A DNA stretch of 64,000 nucleotides from Cyclina sinensis (taxonomy: Eukaryota > Mollusca > Bivalvia > Venerida > Veneridae). Location of the stretch: positions 40,782,780 to 40,846,779 of the forward strand of contig JAAONU010000001.1 of the NCBI GenBank assembly GCA_012932295.1, given 5' to 3'. Shown piece by piece: positions 35,913 through 50,700 of this stretch (position 1 is the first letter of the stretch; every line of letters begins with the position of its first letter). The notes below the pieces were generated by a model, which searched no databases, had not been told where the DNA came from, and saw only the letters and a list, made by a program, of their open reading frames with translations. The position numbers and the translations under genes are program-made.

Positions 35913-37737
35913 TAACACCACATTTGTTTCTAAAAATAGACTGTTATCTTTTTTTGTCAGCATAAAGAATACATATTTGCCGAGTGCTTAGACCTTGTCC
36001 TATTTATAACAGAATAACTCCTGATTTACCCTGTAATTTAGATCAGGAAATATTACAAGGAATAAAATACCTAAATAAATATGGTATGATAGTGTGACTC
36101 AGTAATTAAATGATGGTTTGATTCACAAGAGTTTAAGAGTTCATCATATTCAAGCAAATACAAGATAAAAAATTTTCTTTTAATTACAATAGTAACTTAA
36201 AGTCTATACTTCAAATAAGCATTTGATAATTCATCAAATTGGTGCACTTCAGTTATAAATGAATGACCTACAAATGTACATCCTATTAAAACTATTATCT
36301 GAAGTATTTCCTGCACGAAAATAAGAAACGAACGAAACAATTAGTACATCTGAAACATGATTATATGAACTAATTATGAATCTTCTCATTTTTTTCATAC
36401 AATCGCATCTGTCACTGCTAGTCAAACACCATGAAGGGACTGAAAACTGTGTCTACAGTACATTATTATTTTATTCTACAACATGTTTGGTCACTTTTTA
36501 ACTGTAGTTTGTATACAGGCTATCAATATTCTGTTTAAATATTTACTTTCATTTTACCAATGCAAAATGATACAATACTTTTATCTTTGATCACATTGAT
36601 CCAAAAGTATTTTTCAACAAAAATCAGCCGAAAATACAGTCGAAATATCATAGAGAAATGTATGCAAACATTCTGTAGTAGGTTGAAAATGGGAATTTTG
36701 AGATATACCTACCAACAAACTATCATGTGATTATCAAACGGCAATAACAGCAATCTTTTCTCAAAATAACTCCATAACAAAACTGCTTGGGAATAGAGCT
36801 ATAGTTCTCAGCATGTGTATTTTGTGCAGAACTAAAAAAAAATTTACTTAGTGTTCTGTTTGCTGATGATAAGTTGAAAAACAGAATCTCCCTCAGGTAG
36901 ACACAGAATACTCTATAGAATTTCTTCAATCTCTTGCATAATGTACCCTTGTAAAAACTGACACATCTATTATAGATACATATAGAGTTTCTAGCATTAT
37001 GTGTATTCTTGCTTTTCTTTTTTCTTTTAACTATATGAAGCTTTTGTGTTACCTCATCTTTTTTATACCAGCTGATAAATTTGTCTTTCAAACTGTCAAA
37101 ACTGATTTCATCTGGGAATTTTCAAAGCAAGAATTCAGCAATTACAGAAAGTTTAGTTTAGTCTCTTTTTCCTTTCAATTTACTTATTCAATCAGGTACA
37201 AAGAGAAGCTGCACAGGTTTTGTCTTTTAACTCCTAGACATTTCAGTTTTTGTGATCACAATTTATGTTAGCTCTCTGTCTACTTTAGCTTTGCAGTAAT
37301 GCAAAAAAATTAAATGGTGTGTGCATCACAAAAAATAAAGATAATGACAAATTATGCTTTGTATTATTCATTACTTTTCCTATTTTTCAGCCTTAGTTAA
37401 AAAGTTGGGATAATGGGTTTTGAAATATCTAGTGTCTGATGTTAAACAGCAATATCCCATAATGTATGTCAAAAGAGATAAAACTATTTCGCAGATAAAC
37501 ATTAAAGCATTAATCACAACAATGAATAGTAATATAAGCAGAAATGTTCAACAAATATTATCCCTTATGACAACACAATCTGATAAAATGGTCAAGAAGT
37601 TTTCTGTATAAGATAAATATTATCTGTATATCATACAATTATATAGATCTCATAATTTATACATACAATATCGGTAAGTGTATAAGAATATAAATCTCAA
37701 AGTTCACACATACGCATGATATGAAGGCAATTCAAGG

Positions 37738-37830
37738 CTGACTTTTTTTTTTCATTTCTATGAATGAAGGCTGATTTTTTTATCATTTCTATGAAAGAAT
37801 GCTGATTTTTTTTTCATTTCTATGAAAAGG
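37738..37830. repeat. Short tandem repeat, three copies of about 32 bp
   Basis: Units AGGCTGATTTTTTT and TCATTTCTATGAA are repeated with variable T-run length. Confidence 0.8.
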
Positions 37831-38546
37831 AACTGAAATTAGACTGAATGGAGTTGTTTTTTTTATTGTTTTACATTTAGGTTGAAGATGTGTGTTCCTG
37901 TCACCACCTGACAATGACAGGGAGTTGGGATGAGGGGCAAAGGGGGGTAATCTGACAAAGTCTTACATAAATAAAAATATTAAAATTATGACATTCTGAC
38001 AACTGTTGGTAAAGGTTTTCATTAATTTTCTTTATGATTTGAGTTGTTTCTGACATCTATGGAAATGTAATTTGTTATGTAATAGACCTTCTCTTGACTC
38101 CTGACATTTAAATATCATGCAGTAGTTATGTATACATAGGCTGCAGTGACTTCTTACTACATTAACTTCAGAACAACTACAGACTAACAACTGAGCAACA
38201 AATGGCAGGGAAAGGAGGGGGGAAGGGTGGAGTGGGGGCCTGGGGGTGTTTGCCATATAAAAAGATGAAGAAGTACATGATAAACTTAATTTCTCATACA
38301 AGAAAATGTGATTTCTGCACTTACTGGTACACGTGAGAGGCATATTATATAAGAACTACTTGTGATTGTTGACAAATGGTATAAAAACAAAATGGATGAC
38401 AATTCTCTATAATGTAACAATATCTCAAGTGCAAAATTGTCTCAAATAATAACAGCAGTTAAACACACCTCCATGGCAACCAACCCATGTCCACATAATA
38501 CAATGAAATAAATTTATACATAATTCAGTATTCTTAAATAATAAAG

Positions 38547-38651
38547 TCAGAGAACATTTTTGCCAGTGATGTCTTCACTGAAGTTTAGTGCTAAGTGTTT
38601 TCCTGCTTTGTCAATTTCATGCATACACTGTATTTTCTCATCAATTTCCAT
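38547..38651 (-). CDS. Isolated exon-like open frame (weak)
   Basis: On the minus strand a good acceptor (TTACACTGTTTTAG) is followed by 34 codons (MEIDEKIQCMHEIDKAGKHL and onward, ending GKNVL) and a stop. The composition is protein-like, but no partner exon was found, and chance explains many frames this short. It could be the last exon of an unrecognised gene or part of the G alpha 3' UTR. Confidence 0.2.
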   Translation of the reverse strand: MEIDEKIQCMHEIDKAGKHLALNFSEDITGKNVL

Positions 38652-41600
38652 CTAAAACAGTGTAAATATATTGAGACTTTTGTCAAGTTAATAACTCACT
38701 AAATACTAGTCCTTATATTATTTATGCTATGTGACACAATGTAACATGCAGAAGTCTATACTGTAACCAATGACTCTGAACATTTCACATTGTGGTTTGG
38801 TTTTAAACATTTGCCATACAAGTTAATGGTAATTATACTATGATTGATAAGACTGAAGGATATATATAGCTGATATGATCATTAAAATGTTTGTGTCTCC
38901 AGGGGAAAAAGAAATAAAATCTGCTATCCCAAGTGACTGCCAGTACATCTAGTTTAAAACTTTTACCGAGTTGCTTGTTTTTCAATGTAATTACTTATTT
39001 ACAAAGTTGAAGTAATCATGATTTATGAAAGAACAAACACCAGCCTGTAAGTGTTGTTTGTTAAACACCACAAAACCACCTGTAGTAAATAGATAAACAA
39101 GAATTTCCATTACTAAAATGTAGACCTGTTTGTTCAACAATCATAAACATTTTTATCAAACACATGACTTACACAGCCAGCATGACTTTGTCTTATTCTG
39201 AAAAATTTCTTGGGAATAAAACTGCTCCCAGCGTTGCTATTTTTTTTAATCCAGTACCAGAAAACTGGCAGCCAAACTAACTATACGGGAGTTGAGATAC
39301 TGTGTAACTTTTTGTTTTGGTCAATATCTCCTCATCTATAAAGCTAGATTCTGACCAAAAGCATTAGTATCTCAGAACATGCTCAAGACGTCACTTAATA
39401 ATTTTGACTAGAAAACTGGTATATCTGATGGCACAGGCTGGTTGCCATGAATCACTCTGTGAGAAGGAACGATAACACATACTGGAAGCCTTAACAACAG
39501 TAAAAATCCTTCCTGACTATTAAAAAAATTAAAATACACTCTAAACTTTTTTTCAGTGTATATACAATACAGCAGAATTTATAGGTCACAAAGTATTAGT
39601 AGGTTTTTTTCAATGGCTGCTGTTATGTTTGTTCTTCTTAACCAATATTTCTCTCTCTTAATTAAGATAGATATAAAAGTGGATTAGAACTAATTGATTT
39701 TAAATTTGTCTCATAAAAATCTTCAAGTAATATGTTATGTTTTTTCTTTAGTATTTTGCTACCCTGACATAAATATATTTTCAATGCATTTAGACATAAT
39801 ATGGTATAAAAATCCAACAAATAATTTACAAAGGCCTTAAATGTACACCAAGGATGTCTGCACATTAATTTTCTCTAGACAAATGGTTTAGTTTGCTTTA
39901 CCACACAACTTGTCAGGTATATATGTTTAAATATAATGTACTTTACATGGCAGTGCACAATACAACTCCATCACTGACAAGTTTGCTACCATTTTAAACT
40001 ACATGATTTCAGAGTGTAAGATTAGCTTTCTAAATAACCTGCTAATCTAGTTGAAGTGGTTATGAAATTTTTCCCTCCTACCTTCACAGATTGTTTAGGT
40101 CAGACTTGCCAAATACAACATGTAAGACTAAATATCAATCAAACAGATACCAGCTGAAGATATAATGTAACCTACTGCATCAAAATGTCTTTATACATTT
40201 AGGTTTCTGTCATAACAGTAAAAACATATTTTTTGCAGTGACATTTTTCAATAAAGCGAGTGTTAAAATTCCATGTTTATTACATAGTTGTTTTTTTGGA
40301 TGTTCTAGTTTTTGCTTTATACTCTTAAGAAAATCTTTTAAGGGTCCTCAGCCCTGAAGTGATCATGAAACCCATCCAAAATCAGGTTACTACACCATAT
40401 GACTTAACATATAGACATGAAAAAAACCCAAGAAAAACTTCCTGTTTTCTCTTTTCCCAAAATAGCTTAGATTTTTTGTTCTTTGTTTCTCACAAGAAAA
40501 CCTAACCCTAACAACTACAATAACCAAGAAACTGTTGTATCAGCACCAGTGGGATCTTACTACAGATGTCTTTGTCATTTCTGTAATCTTATTTTATGAT
40601 AAGACAAAATCTTGACTTTATCATACTAACTATTACCTACATACCAGACCATTTGTCTAGATTACAGGTACATTTCATTATTAAAACAAATAAACAATAA
40701 ATCGTTGAGCAGACAAAGTATGCAGCCTGTTACCGTGAACAGGTGTGGCACTTAATATAATCAAACAAGACAATTTCAGACTACTGAAAATATATATAAA
40801 TACAGTTAACATGAAATTTTACTCTGTAAATATGGTATTATTTATTAAGTGTTTCAATTTTCCCCAAAGACGGAAGATTATTTTCAGTTTCTCTATTATA
40901 AGTATTCCTCAACATTATTAATATAAATAGGGCAAACGCGAATATGTGCTATCTTCTCCTTTATTTTACAGCACGTAACTTTTTCATGTTGTAATTAAGA
41001 TGACATCGGAGTAAAATATCTGCATCCCATGGCTTGATTAATTAATGAAGTCCGTAAAGCTAAATGTTAATAAAGGCACTGAAGGAAGCCAAAAGAAATA
41101 CAGACAAAGGGTGTCATATTAATGCAGGAAAATATCTGCCTTGTCTTGCCACTGTAAGCTGGACATATTTTCCCTAGGATGTTTAAGTTGGTATAATTTA
41201 TATACTTCAGCATGAGCAAACAGTTTTAATCATAAGTACAATACTAACAATATGATACTGTTTTTTAAAGAAAAGATCACTTTTATTTTCCTTTTTCCTG
41301 CTTCCATACACGAAACAGACACTGTCATTAGAATGAAAGTCACATTGAACAATGACTGTATCGCACACACTTCCTGAATGTTTTGAAAAGAAAATCTGCT
41401 GGATATATGCCATAAAATAATACCATCTTTACAGCAAAATTTGTACAAAATAATCTTCATATCAAAATGATAATCTGTCATACTTTAGTATGCATCTGGA
41501 GATGACATAGACTGATGAACTTAGACATAGAGGAAAGTTCTCTCTTAAACAATTACTTTACTTAAACACCACATGACAATACAATTTCTCTCAATTCAAA

Positions 41601-42064
41601 AGTTTTCTTTTCCTTGCTAGAGATTTAACAGCATTTAAAACTCTTCAATAATTTGAACATGGTGAAATAATTTTTCATTTTGTTCACTTAACCATCATAA
41701 GGACTAGTTTGCACAGGCATGAATTTTCTGATAGAAAACTGGCAAACAACACAGCATAATACATGTGTTTTCAAATAACTGGAAGATGCTTTCATTTAAA
41801 AATTCAAACATTTGGGCCAAGTATTCATAATTAAAAATAATGCATGAATGTGTTTCAGCAGAAGATAAAGCCAGGTAAAGCCAGATAAACTATCTTGCAC
41901 TCAACACAGTTTCTGTAAATTATCTTTCTGTAAGACAAGGACATATTTCATACTTTCAGCATAAATTTTTTTTTATAACATGTGCATACTCTTTGTTAAA
42001 ACGATTCAGATGAATACTGAAACACTGCATGTGAGTCTTCATATTCAAGGAGTACCAAAGTCCT

Positions 42065-42488
42065 AGCTAGAACTGTGTCCATAGGACACGGATGCCCCCA
42101 CTATGCATAAGTGCTCATAAACAAGAGCATGTATATCCTGTATGTAAGATTTTTTCTGTACATATACCTAAAATGATCTACAGGTAACCTTATGTACATG
42201 TTAAATTAAATTACAAATGTAAAATTTATATGTTCAATTATTTATATGGTATATAGTGAAAAAATCAACAAAGGGCCATAATTCTGTTAAATATGGTCGC
42301 AGCAAAAATTCCTTCCTTCACTTCCATCTACACATTAAGGTTGTTCATCCCTGGAAGTTTAAGCAAAATCTGCCATCCGGTTTAAGAGGAGTTGCGTTCA
42401 CAAGATTTCGGGACGTACGGACAGACGTACGGACCGACGGACAGACAAGTGCAACCCTATATGCTCCCCACTTTGTGGGGGCATAAAA
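42065..42488 (-). mobile_element. Family B element, inverted, about 420 bp
   Basis: It starts CTAGAACTGTGTCCATAGGA and CACGGATGCCCCCA and ends CTCCCCACTTTGTGGGGGCA then TAAAA. Near its end is a microsatellite-like run of GGACGTACGGACAGACG. Both termini match the split copy at 9931 and 12798, which defines the family. Noncoding. Confidence 0.8.
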
Positions 42489-44190
42489 ACTGTACGGTAA
42501 AATACAAAGTTCATACTGCCACTGTTACCTTTACATGTATATCCATAACATCTTTATCGTGAAACAAACAAGCAACATGTACAAAACTTCTGTCCTTGCC
42601 TCGTATCATATTTTATAAAGTTTTTCATTTTCTTTACAATTCACACCACAGAAAAACAGCTCAGCAGTCAGCAGGCCCAAGTGACTTGGAAAATTCTGGT
42701 TGGGCAGATCACAGGCCAAGAGTTGAACTTTAAGATCTTAGCTTTTATTATATGGGCCAATGGATTTTCATAAAGGTTAAACTGTCACAGACCATCTAAA
42801 AACTGACCAATCAGAAAACCTGTTATTAACAATGGAAGAGTATTGCAACAAATCAGCTAAACTGTTAGTAATTTCCTGGCAAGGAAGGATAACGTTGCTG
42901 AAAAATAACAACTGATGTAAGCTAAAATTATTTCCTTGAGGTAAGCAGAACTTCCAAAAAGTACACAATATACTTCTAAATCTATATCTGAACTACATTA
43001 GGGATGAGTATGTTTACAATGAATGAACACATTTAGCCCAATAGAACTTGTAGGAAGCCACATACATCATAGTATTGTACAACTGCAACTGGACACCTTT
43101 CACCCTGAACATATCATGATTTCTGATGTGGTTGAAAAATGCATTAATTCATACATTGTACACAGATTTCAAGCTTTCCGAAACAAACACATTAACAGCA
43201 TCATCAAACTGGTGGTCTAAAATGCATGTCTCAAGCCTCTAAAACTACTTAAGCAATTAACATAGAACTGTTCATTTCTTGCTCTGCAAAAAACTAAATG
43301 ACATCACAACATTTGATCCAGCAAGCTTAGGTTCTCAATATTTTTTTTATTCTGTTTTCCCAGAAATCCACAAAACAGAGGAGGGAAAAAAGTTACTGAT
43401 CAATGCTCAGCATGTTACATCTGTAAATTTGCATTTCAAATTGAAAGTAGAAGCAGAAAGGTTAAAAAATTGGTAATGTACACACTGATGCTGCCATGCC
43501 TTTATCAGTAAGACTATTTTTCAGAAAATACATCAATACTGTTATTATTTTCCTGTAAATGTCAGGTTTTTACAAGGATTTCAGCTGTTTCTTCATAAAA
43601 TTCTTTTCTTTCTTAGATTCCTGGCAGAAAGGTCTCAATTAATATGATCCATTACAGTTTATATTTTGAATCATTTGGCCTTCAAGTGTTTTTAAACATG
43701 TTTTAAAACTGACTTTACACATAAATTTCAAGTAAATTGGCCCTACACATTGGTCAGTAAATCTATAGAGGCACATACAAACATGACAGCTGGAATAACA
43801 TTATATAAAATCATGTAAACCTTTCACTCATTCAGTTATTGATTTTGATTCCTTCATTCTGAATAAATAAGCAGAAATCTGCATATGCACACAACCTCTG
43901 TCATTATCTTTTCATTCAATTTTGATTTTTTAGCAGATACAGAACTTTCCTTCGCATAAAGTATGCTACATACTGTAACCTTTCATTTCATTCTCTTTCC
44001 TTGTGGGTAATATTACATCCTTTCTGGTACATCCAATTGGTCACCTTATCTCATAACCAGTCTGCATATTTAATTATCACAACTCAACTGATTCAAAAAA
44101 CAGCTCAAATCTAACATTGCACCATCTATACACATACAATTTACGATTAAATTCTAGCACTTTGTGAAATGAAGTCAGCATCAGCTACCT

Positions 44191-44760
44191 CTACTGTAGC
44201 ATCAGTGATTTTAAATTGTCCTGCAGAATTGTATCTTTTACCGCCTGAAAGACAAATTTTATATTTTCAGTGTCTATTGCTGTCGTGAAGTGATGAAACA
44301 GAGGCTTGGTCCTTTCTCGTCGCCTCTCGTCAAACATTCCCAAAATGTAGTTTTGCACATCTTCAAGGCAGTGGGGGTCTCCCTCAAAGTCATTAAATGT
44401 GTCTTTTATATCGACAACTTTCACTTTTTCTTCAAGTAAGTCAGTTTTGTTGAGGAAGAGAATAATGGACACATTTGAAAATGTTTTGTTATTTATAATG
44501 GTCTCGAAAATGTCACATGACTCGATTAATCTATTTGTTTTTCTGTCTTCCATGAGCACCTGGTCAAACTCGCTTGAAGAAGCTAGGAACAAGATGGATG
44601 TGATTCCCTCAAAGCACTGGAACCATTTCTGGCGCTGTGACCTCTGACCTCCAACATCAACAAACAGGAAAGGAATACCTTTGATATCAAACTGGTGCTC
44701 TATGATTCCCTTTGTAGCTTTTCTAGCATGAAGGATATCAAGTTTGACTGGTACATATGT
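44191..44760 (-). CDS. G alpha 12/13 exon 3 (189 codons plus stop)
   Basis: The acceptor is ATTTTTTCAG. Encodes [18 protein letters not shown] through the Ras-like domain to LKSLMLQ and stop. It holds switches I and II, NKTD and the receptor-contacting C-terminal helix in one exon. Confidence 0.95.
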   Translation of the reverse strand, partial: TYVPVKLDILHARKATKGIIEHQFDIKGIPFLFVDVGGQRSQRQKWFQCFEGITSILFLASSSEFDQVLMEDRKTNRLIESCDIFETIINNKTFSNVSIILFLNKTDLLEEKVKVVDIKDTFNDFEGDPHCLEDVQNYILGMFDERRRERTKPLFHHFTTAIDTENIKFVFQAVKDTILQDNLKSLMLQ

Positions 44761-47700
44761 CTGAAAAAATCAAGTCAAATAGTATGAAACAAGTTCACTG
44801 TATTATCATTTCTAGAAATGCTAGAAATAGCTGTTAGACATGCAATCTGCAGAATACAATCGGGACAACCCTGACTGGGAAACCAGTCTGAATACATAAT
44901 CAATTTACCAATTGTAAGTTTTTCTATACAAAACATAATCTATGAAAGTAAAACAGTAATCAATGATAACCAAGGAATACCTTAATAATATTTTTAGAGG
45001 GATTTCAGGTTATGAGAAAGAATATTAATAAGTGAAACACTGACATTTTGAAATACAATTAGGTCTCTTTCCAGTAAACAAGGATAATTCTCTTATATTT
45101 ACTGCTACTAGTCACATACTTTACAACTGCATAATCTTTGTTTAATAAAAAAGATCCAGTATTCTCCTTCAAGGGAGTCTTACTATATGTACTGGACTGA
45201 TTCAGTCTTTGTAGGGAAGCACATGGAAGATGATTTGAACGGAAAACGGAAGTACAGTCAGTTGCCTCGTTTTCCTAATTTGACTTTCCTAATATTGTTC
45301 TTTCTTAGTAATGACAAGTCTGGGAAGATGTTAACATTGAACTCCTTGCATCTGACTCACTGCATATATCCCTGTCTTTGAACCATGATGATAGGCCAAG
45401 TGCTCTTAACAAAAGCCCTTTCAGAACTGTTCATTATCTCTTTAAACAATAGTCTGTGAAATCAAAGGCTAGCATTTCCAAGTTACATGTATAACTGAAT
45501 TTCTTACAAACCAATCAAGTGAATTACATGATAAAAATCGTTATTTATATTTTAGACCTTGTCAGGTAATTTGATGGAACCCATCTAACCAAAGAAAATA
45601 AAAGCTAGCAACTTACTGGACTCCCTATTCTTTCTACGTTTGCCATAAAATACCGCAAAGAATCTCCCTGAAACAGAAAAAAGACACATTTGACTACAGC
45701 TGTATGTAACATAAAAACATCAGCACATACATGTAACAGGGCTTACATATAAACACAAAGGCAGGCACTACACCCACATATAATACAGAGTACTTGCTTG
45801 ACCAATCTGAAAAGGGGTAGTAGGTCTTTCTTCCTCAATCACTCACTGATTTCAGGTGAAGCAATAATTGCTGTTTCATACTTATGTTAAAATAAAACAT
45901 GGCCATTTATACTTTTTTCAACTAAAATCAAAGACCTGTAATATAATATAATATAATTTTATAATATAAGACATGTACATGTATATTTAGTAATATATTT
46001 TCTCACACTATCCTCCTCTATAGCACTGGTGTGTTATGTTTACATGCTAACATAAGTTTCATACAGCAAAGATATTGTGAAATATCAACATAATTGGAAT
46101 ACTGTTTATTTGCAAAAAAGAACTTTTCTCTCATAAACATATTATCAGCCACTGACAAGATGCAGAGGTGCTTGAGTCACCTGCTTAATTTATGGCCAGC
46201 TGAACAGTTATTTCAAGGAGATAAGAACAGATTTTACTCTTATCATGCTAAATATCTTAAATAGACTTGTCCATCTTTCAATTTTGACTGATACATTAAG
46301 TTTATAGCCATACAGGGGTGCTTATGACTGTGAATGGCCAATAGTGCAGACCATGATTAGACTGCATGGATGTGCAGGCTGATCTTGGTCTGCACTGGTT
46401 GCAAAGGCAGGGTCATTTACCTCCAGCAATTGACCCTGCATCAGAACTGTGGCAATTTTCTCTGAACCTAATCACACAGACTGCAGTTTTCCAAACAACT
46501 ATTTCAAACAGAAACAGTTTCAAAAATAACAGGTTATTCTTCAAAGAATTCATTACCAATAGGGCATTCAACCAAAATATCACAAAATATATTACCATGT
46601 ACATGTATATGATAACATTATCATCTAGAAAACGGATATCTGATGCTGTAATTGGTTTCTATTTGCAAGTTTAGATAACTCTAACCAAACACAATCAACA
46701 GAAGCTATAACACCCGGCCATCTTAAACAATGAGAAAACAAAATAAATGGCTATCACCTGTTACATACATCTGACCTGGAAAAGTTACAAAGAAAATGCT
46801 ATGTCAAAGATTCCTACCAACTGTAACAAGATTTCTAAAAACTGTTTAACTCTTTGGTTCACAAACTTTTACAGACTGAATATCATTAAATATATATCTG
46901 TGCACTAAAAAGACGGCAACAAAATGTGTCAGGCACAGGTCAACCAAAACAGCCACTACTACACTGAACACAGAAAAATCCCTCTCAACTATTACAAACT
47001 GGATGTCACCTTGAATTATATGACCTGCTGAGTGGGAAATTTATTGCAAGTAAATAGGTGTGAGCTACCAATGATATCATTGAAACTGTGGCGATAAGTA
47101 CATTCAATACTAAATACACTGTATATAAAGGTTTACAACAACAACTTTCAAAAGTACTCGCTAACTTAACTTACGGACGAAAATGCTAGAAACCACTGCT
47201 AGACATGAAATCTGCAGGAGACAATGGCAACAACCCTGACTTAGATAAACCAGTCTTAACTCATAATTAGTGGAGCAAATGCCCAATGGAGGAAGGGGTC
47301 AGGGGAGAAGTATTTGCCCAGTGAAAGCAAAATGATCCATCAACATAATTTTTTCTGCAAATAATACGCAAATTGACTAAGAAATTTTTTTTGACATACA
47401 AAAGGTTTGAACTCACAATAAGTGCCTGTTTTAGATGACGAAAAACAATTTTGTAACAGTCATTTTTAAGGATCTATTGACTTCTGACCCTATAAAACAA
47501 TTAAACATAATACTGTGGCAAAGTTCAACAGTCATAACTGTAAATAGCTGTTCATAATGTACATGAATTGAAAATACCTTCAGTGTTTAAAATCTTTAAT
47601 ACTGGATAATCTGTCTATAATCTTCGTTTAGCAAGGATAATAAAATACAAAAAATAATAGTCCTCTAATGCCTTAACTAATCTCCTAGTAATTCAGAGAA

Positions 47701-50700
47701 TGTTTAAAATGATACAAGTTTCTTAACAAAAACTGCAGAGAAAACATAAATAAATGCAAATATTTTCAAATTCATATCACTTCATTTATACTTTGGACAA
47801 TCACCATTTCTTGGAAGAATTTTCATGAGTTTTAAAGAGAGGTGGTCTCTGTGCATGGGCCTCCAAACTGGACACACATCAGTTCCTTGTCGCAGATCTA
47901 ACCAAAGTCTACAAACATCTAGGAATCATCTAAGTACTTTTAAAATGAACATCTGTCTGCAAAACCAATATACAGATGAATAGAAATAAAACCAGTACAG
48001 CTGATCCTACTATATTGAGACAAGAGATTATGATAGCCAAAGACCTGCCACTGAGTATGTGATTCTGCATCAATAATGAAACTCGCCAGACACAAACTAA
48101 ACAGATTAAATAGCTGAAAACTTTGACAGTTTCACTGTTTGGAGATTTCTAGTCTGGATTTTATAAATTGTATATTTTGCACATAAATGTATCTTGCACT
48201 GTGCAATTGCTTCAAGTGCCAAGTGAAAGTCAGTATACAATTTTCTTCAAAAATAACCTAACCTAATATTAAGTTTTATTAAAGAATCTAAAACCTAACT
48301 GAACTTACTACATTGTCGGATACCCACCCCCGATCCATTAACATTTTTCAGCCATGGGATTTTTGAATGCTACCTAGTCGATAAGAGATGTGTCAAAGAC
48401 AGCTATTTCACTGGTTCCCTCATGATTTCATGAGGCAATTAAAACCAATCTCAAGGCTCGTTCTATACAACATTCGGTATTACAGACAAGATGACGGCAA
48501 CCATAGGCGACATGTTTAATTCATTTTGTGAAAAGCTCAAAATTGAAAATGTGGGCGAAATGTTAATACTAGATAAAATATCACTATAGTGGTCTGTGCT
48601 TGAGTTGGCGATTGTTTTTGCCTTTTATATTGGCAAGACACGTGAAACAGGTTTTAACCATGGGCGCAGCCATTTTGTTTCTGATGGTTTTCTACCCCCT
48701 CCTTTGAAGAGTATCTATATTTTTAACGCGATTTAATTGGTCAGTATTTCAGGCACTTGTTGCTATATATCGACGCAGATCGATTCATTTTTCACACAGT
48801 TTGATTACCGTATTAATCAACTGTGGGTATCCGACGATGGACTTACTGACCAATTAAGATTTTTGTTTTAAGTTTCCATGTGTCCTTGAAAGCAAAGAGG
48901 TTGGACCTTTTTCAACATGAAAGTCCTACAAATCTAGATTAAATGCACAGAAAGTCTTTTAACTTATAATTTACAAGTTAATTACCTCTATTAATAACAA
49001 TTTCTTGGATTAAACCTGCTCATTTACAAGACCACTTATGTTGCTAAAAAACAAAGAATTGTATAAAGCCCTTAATCCCTTCTACTTTAATAGCTTTACT
49101 CTAATAATTCATTATTAAATTTTACATATTCTTCATACAGCATCAACTCAATGAACTTACATAAAAAACAGTAGAAGTTGAGCAATGACTAGGATTTTAC
49201 CTGCTCTAATAACTTTACAAATATGATTTGTTTTCCAGGTAAGCTATTAAGTGAACATACTTTGCTGGCAGCTTCATAGATCATAACCAAAATACTTCAT
49301 TACTTCAGCTAATCATTCAGTATATATACTTTTTATCTTTTCTGAATGAATGCATTCCCTTTAGAGCTAAAAAATGAAAAGGAACTTTTTTAGTATGTAC
49401 GCAGGACCAGAAACAATAAACACAAAAGTTTAAATTAATATCTATCTAAAAGAAGGTCAGGACAACACACAACCTTTACCCTTTCCCTGCTGGAGGCAAG
49501 TGACTCTAACTTTGTGACCAGTGCAGACCAAGACCATCCTGCACATCCGTGCAGTCTGATCATGGTCTGCACTACCCGCCACTCATTCAGCAGATTTTCA
49601 GCAAGCACCTCCATAAACAATTAATGGATCTGTCCAAACTGAAAGATGGACAAGTTTATTTTTAGATATTTAGCAAGTTAAGGGTTGAGGTTTTTTTTTC
49701 AGGTTTTGATGGTAATGGCTGCCCAAAATTGGCACTACCTTCTAAAATATGCACTGTACCTGCTACATTGTATGCCAAATGTAAATATAAAATGTATTAA
49801 CTATTATTTACAGACTTCTCTTATCTAAGTTAATTTGTTTTAGCTGCAAGTATGCAGCATGGTCAGACAACCTTACTCTATAAATACATTCTGTGGAAAT
49901 CAACAGCCATGGGTATTTGACCAGAAGTCAAGCACACCATCATACTATATTGTACTCATACTGGAGCAAGTATTGTAAAATTTGAAAATTCACTTACACG
50001 TCAATGTAAAAACATGTACGGTCAAAGCTATTAATGGAAGCAGTGTTACAAAATAGGTTTAATATCATAACTGATCACTAAAAATAACTAGCGACATCTT
50101 TTCAATCAATCATAGATTATCAATTGCAGTGAATGAATTGTTTTACCTGAGGTTTATATGTTCACTGAAACAGTCAGAAGATGAACTAGTAAATTTTTAG
50201 TCTATGTTTAATAACTACTTTTCCTTGCTTTTCTGTGTAATACATTATCGTTATCAAATAAAAATAAATAAAAAATCTGACAGTTTATTTTGTATTATTG
50301 CCTTGATGAGCTAAGTGAAATCGGCTGGCAATAAAGACCCATGTGATGCTTTTATCTGTTCACATATATAAATTTAAAGCTGACAGAAAGCTTTTTCCCA
50401 TCTAATTTGAGACAAAGGCCCCTATCAAATTTTAGAATTTCACATCATAAAATTTGTCAAACTGAGGGGAAAAAATATATTGAGAAAACCTCCAATTTGC
50501 GAATATTTGCCAAAATAACCAGATAAATGCATAGAAAAAGCTGTACACTTATATTATCGGTGACAGAATTTGAAATGTATACATGATTGTATATCTACAT
50601 AGTATTAATCTGTTTACTAAATTACAGAGCTTATCTGCAGTCTTGAAAATGTCACACATGCTTTCTGGGTTGATCAGCACCTTGTAAAAGGAAGTTGGAA

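Larger units (their letters stand above)
31994..44190 (-). other. Intergenic sequence and/or long 3' UTR of the G alpha gene
   Basis: No gene is firmly supported. This interval contains the 46-bp minisatellite (32530-33552), inverted family A elements (34372-35912), a family B element (42065-42488) and an isolated exon-like frame (38547-38651). Several minus-strand AATAAA signals occur, so the G alpha 3' end cannot be fixed. Sequence between these items is AT-rich and unremarkable. Confidence 0.5.

Noticed and set aside
36723..37091. 122-codon minus-strand frame and an opposite 90-codon frame
   Set aside because: No recognisable domain, no splice partners, AT-driven composition; most likely chance.
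42256..42486. 76-codon plus-strand frame with RTDVRTDGQT-like residues
   Set aside because: Translation of the family B microsatellite end (GTACGGACAGAC), a common false protein in mollusc repeats.
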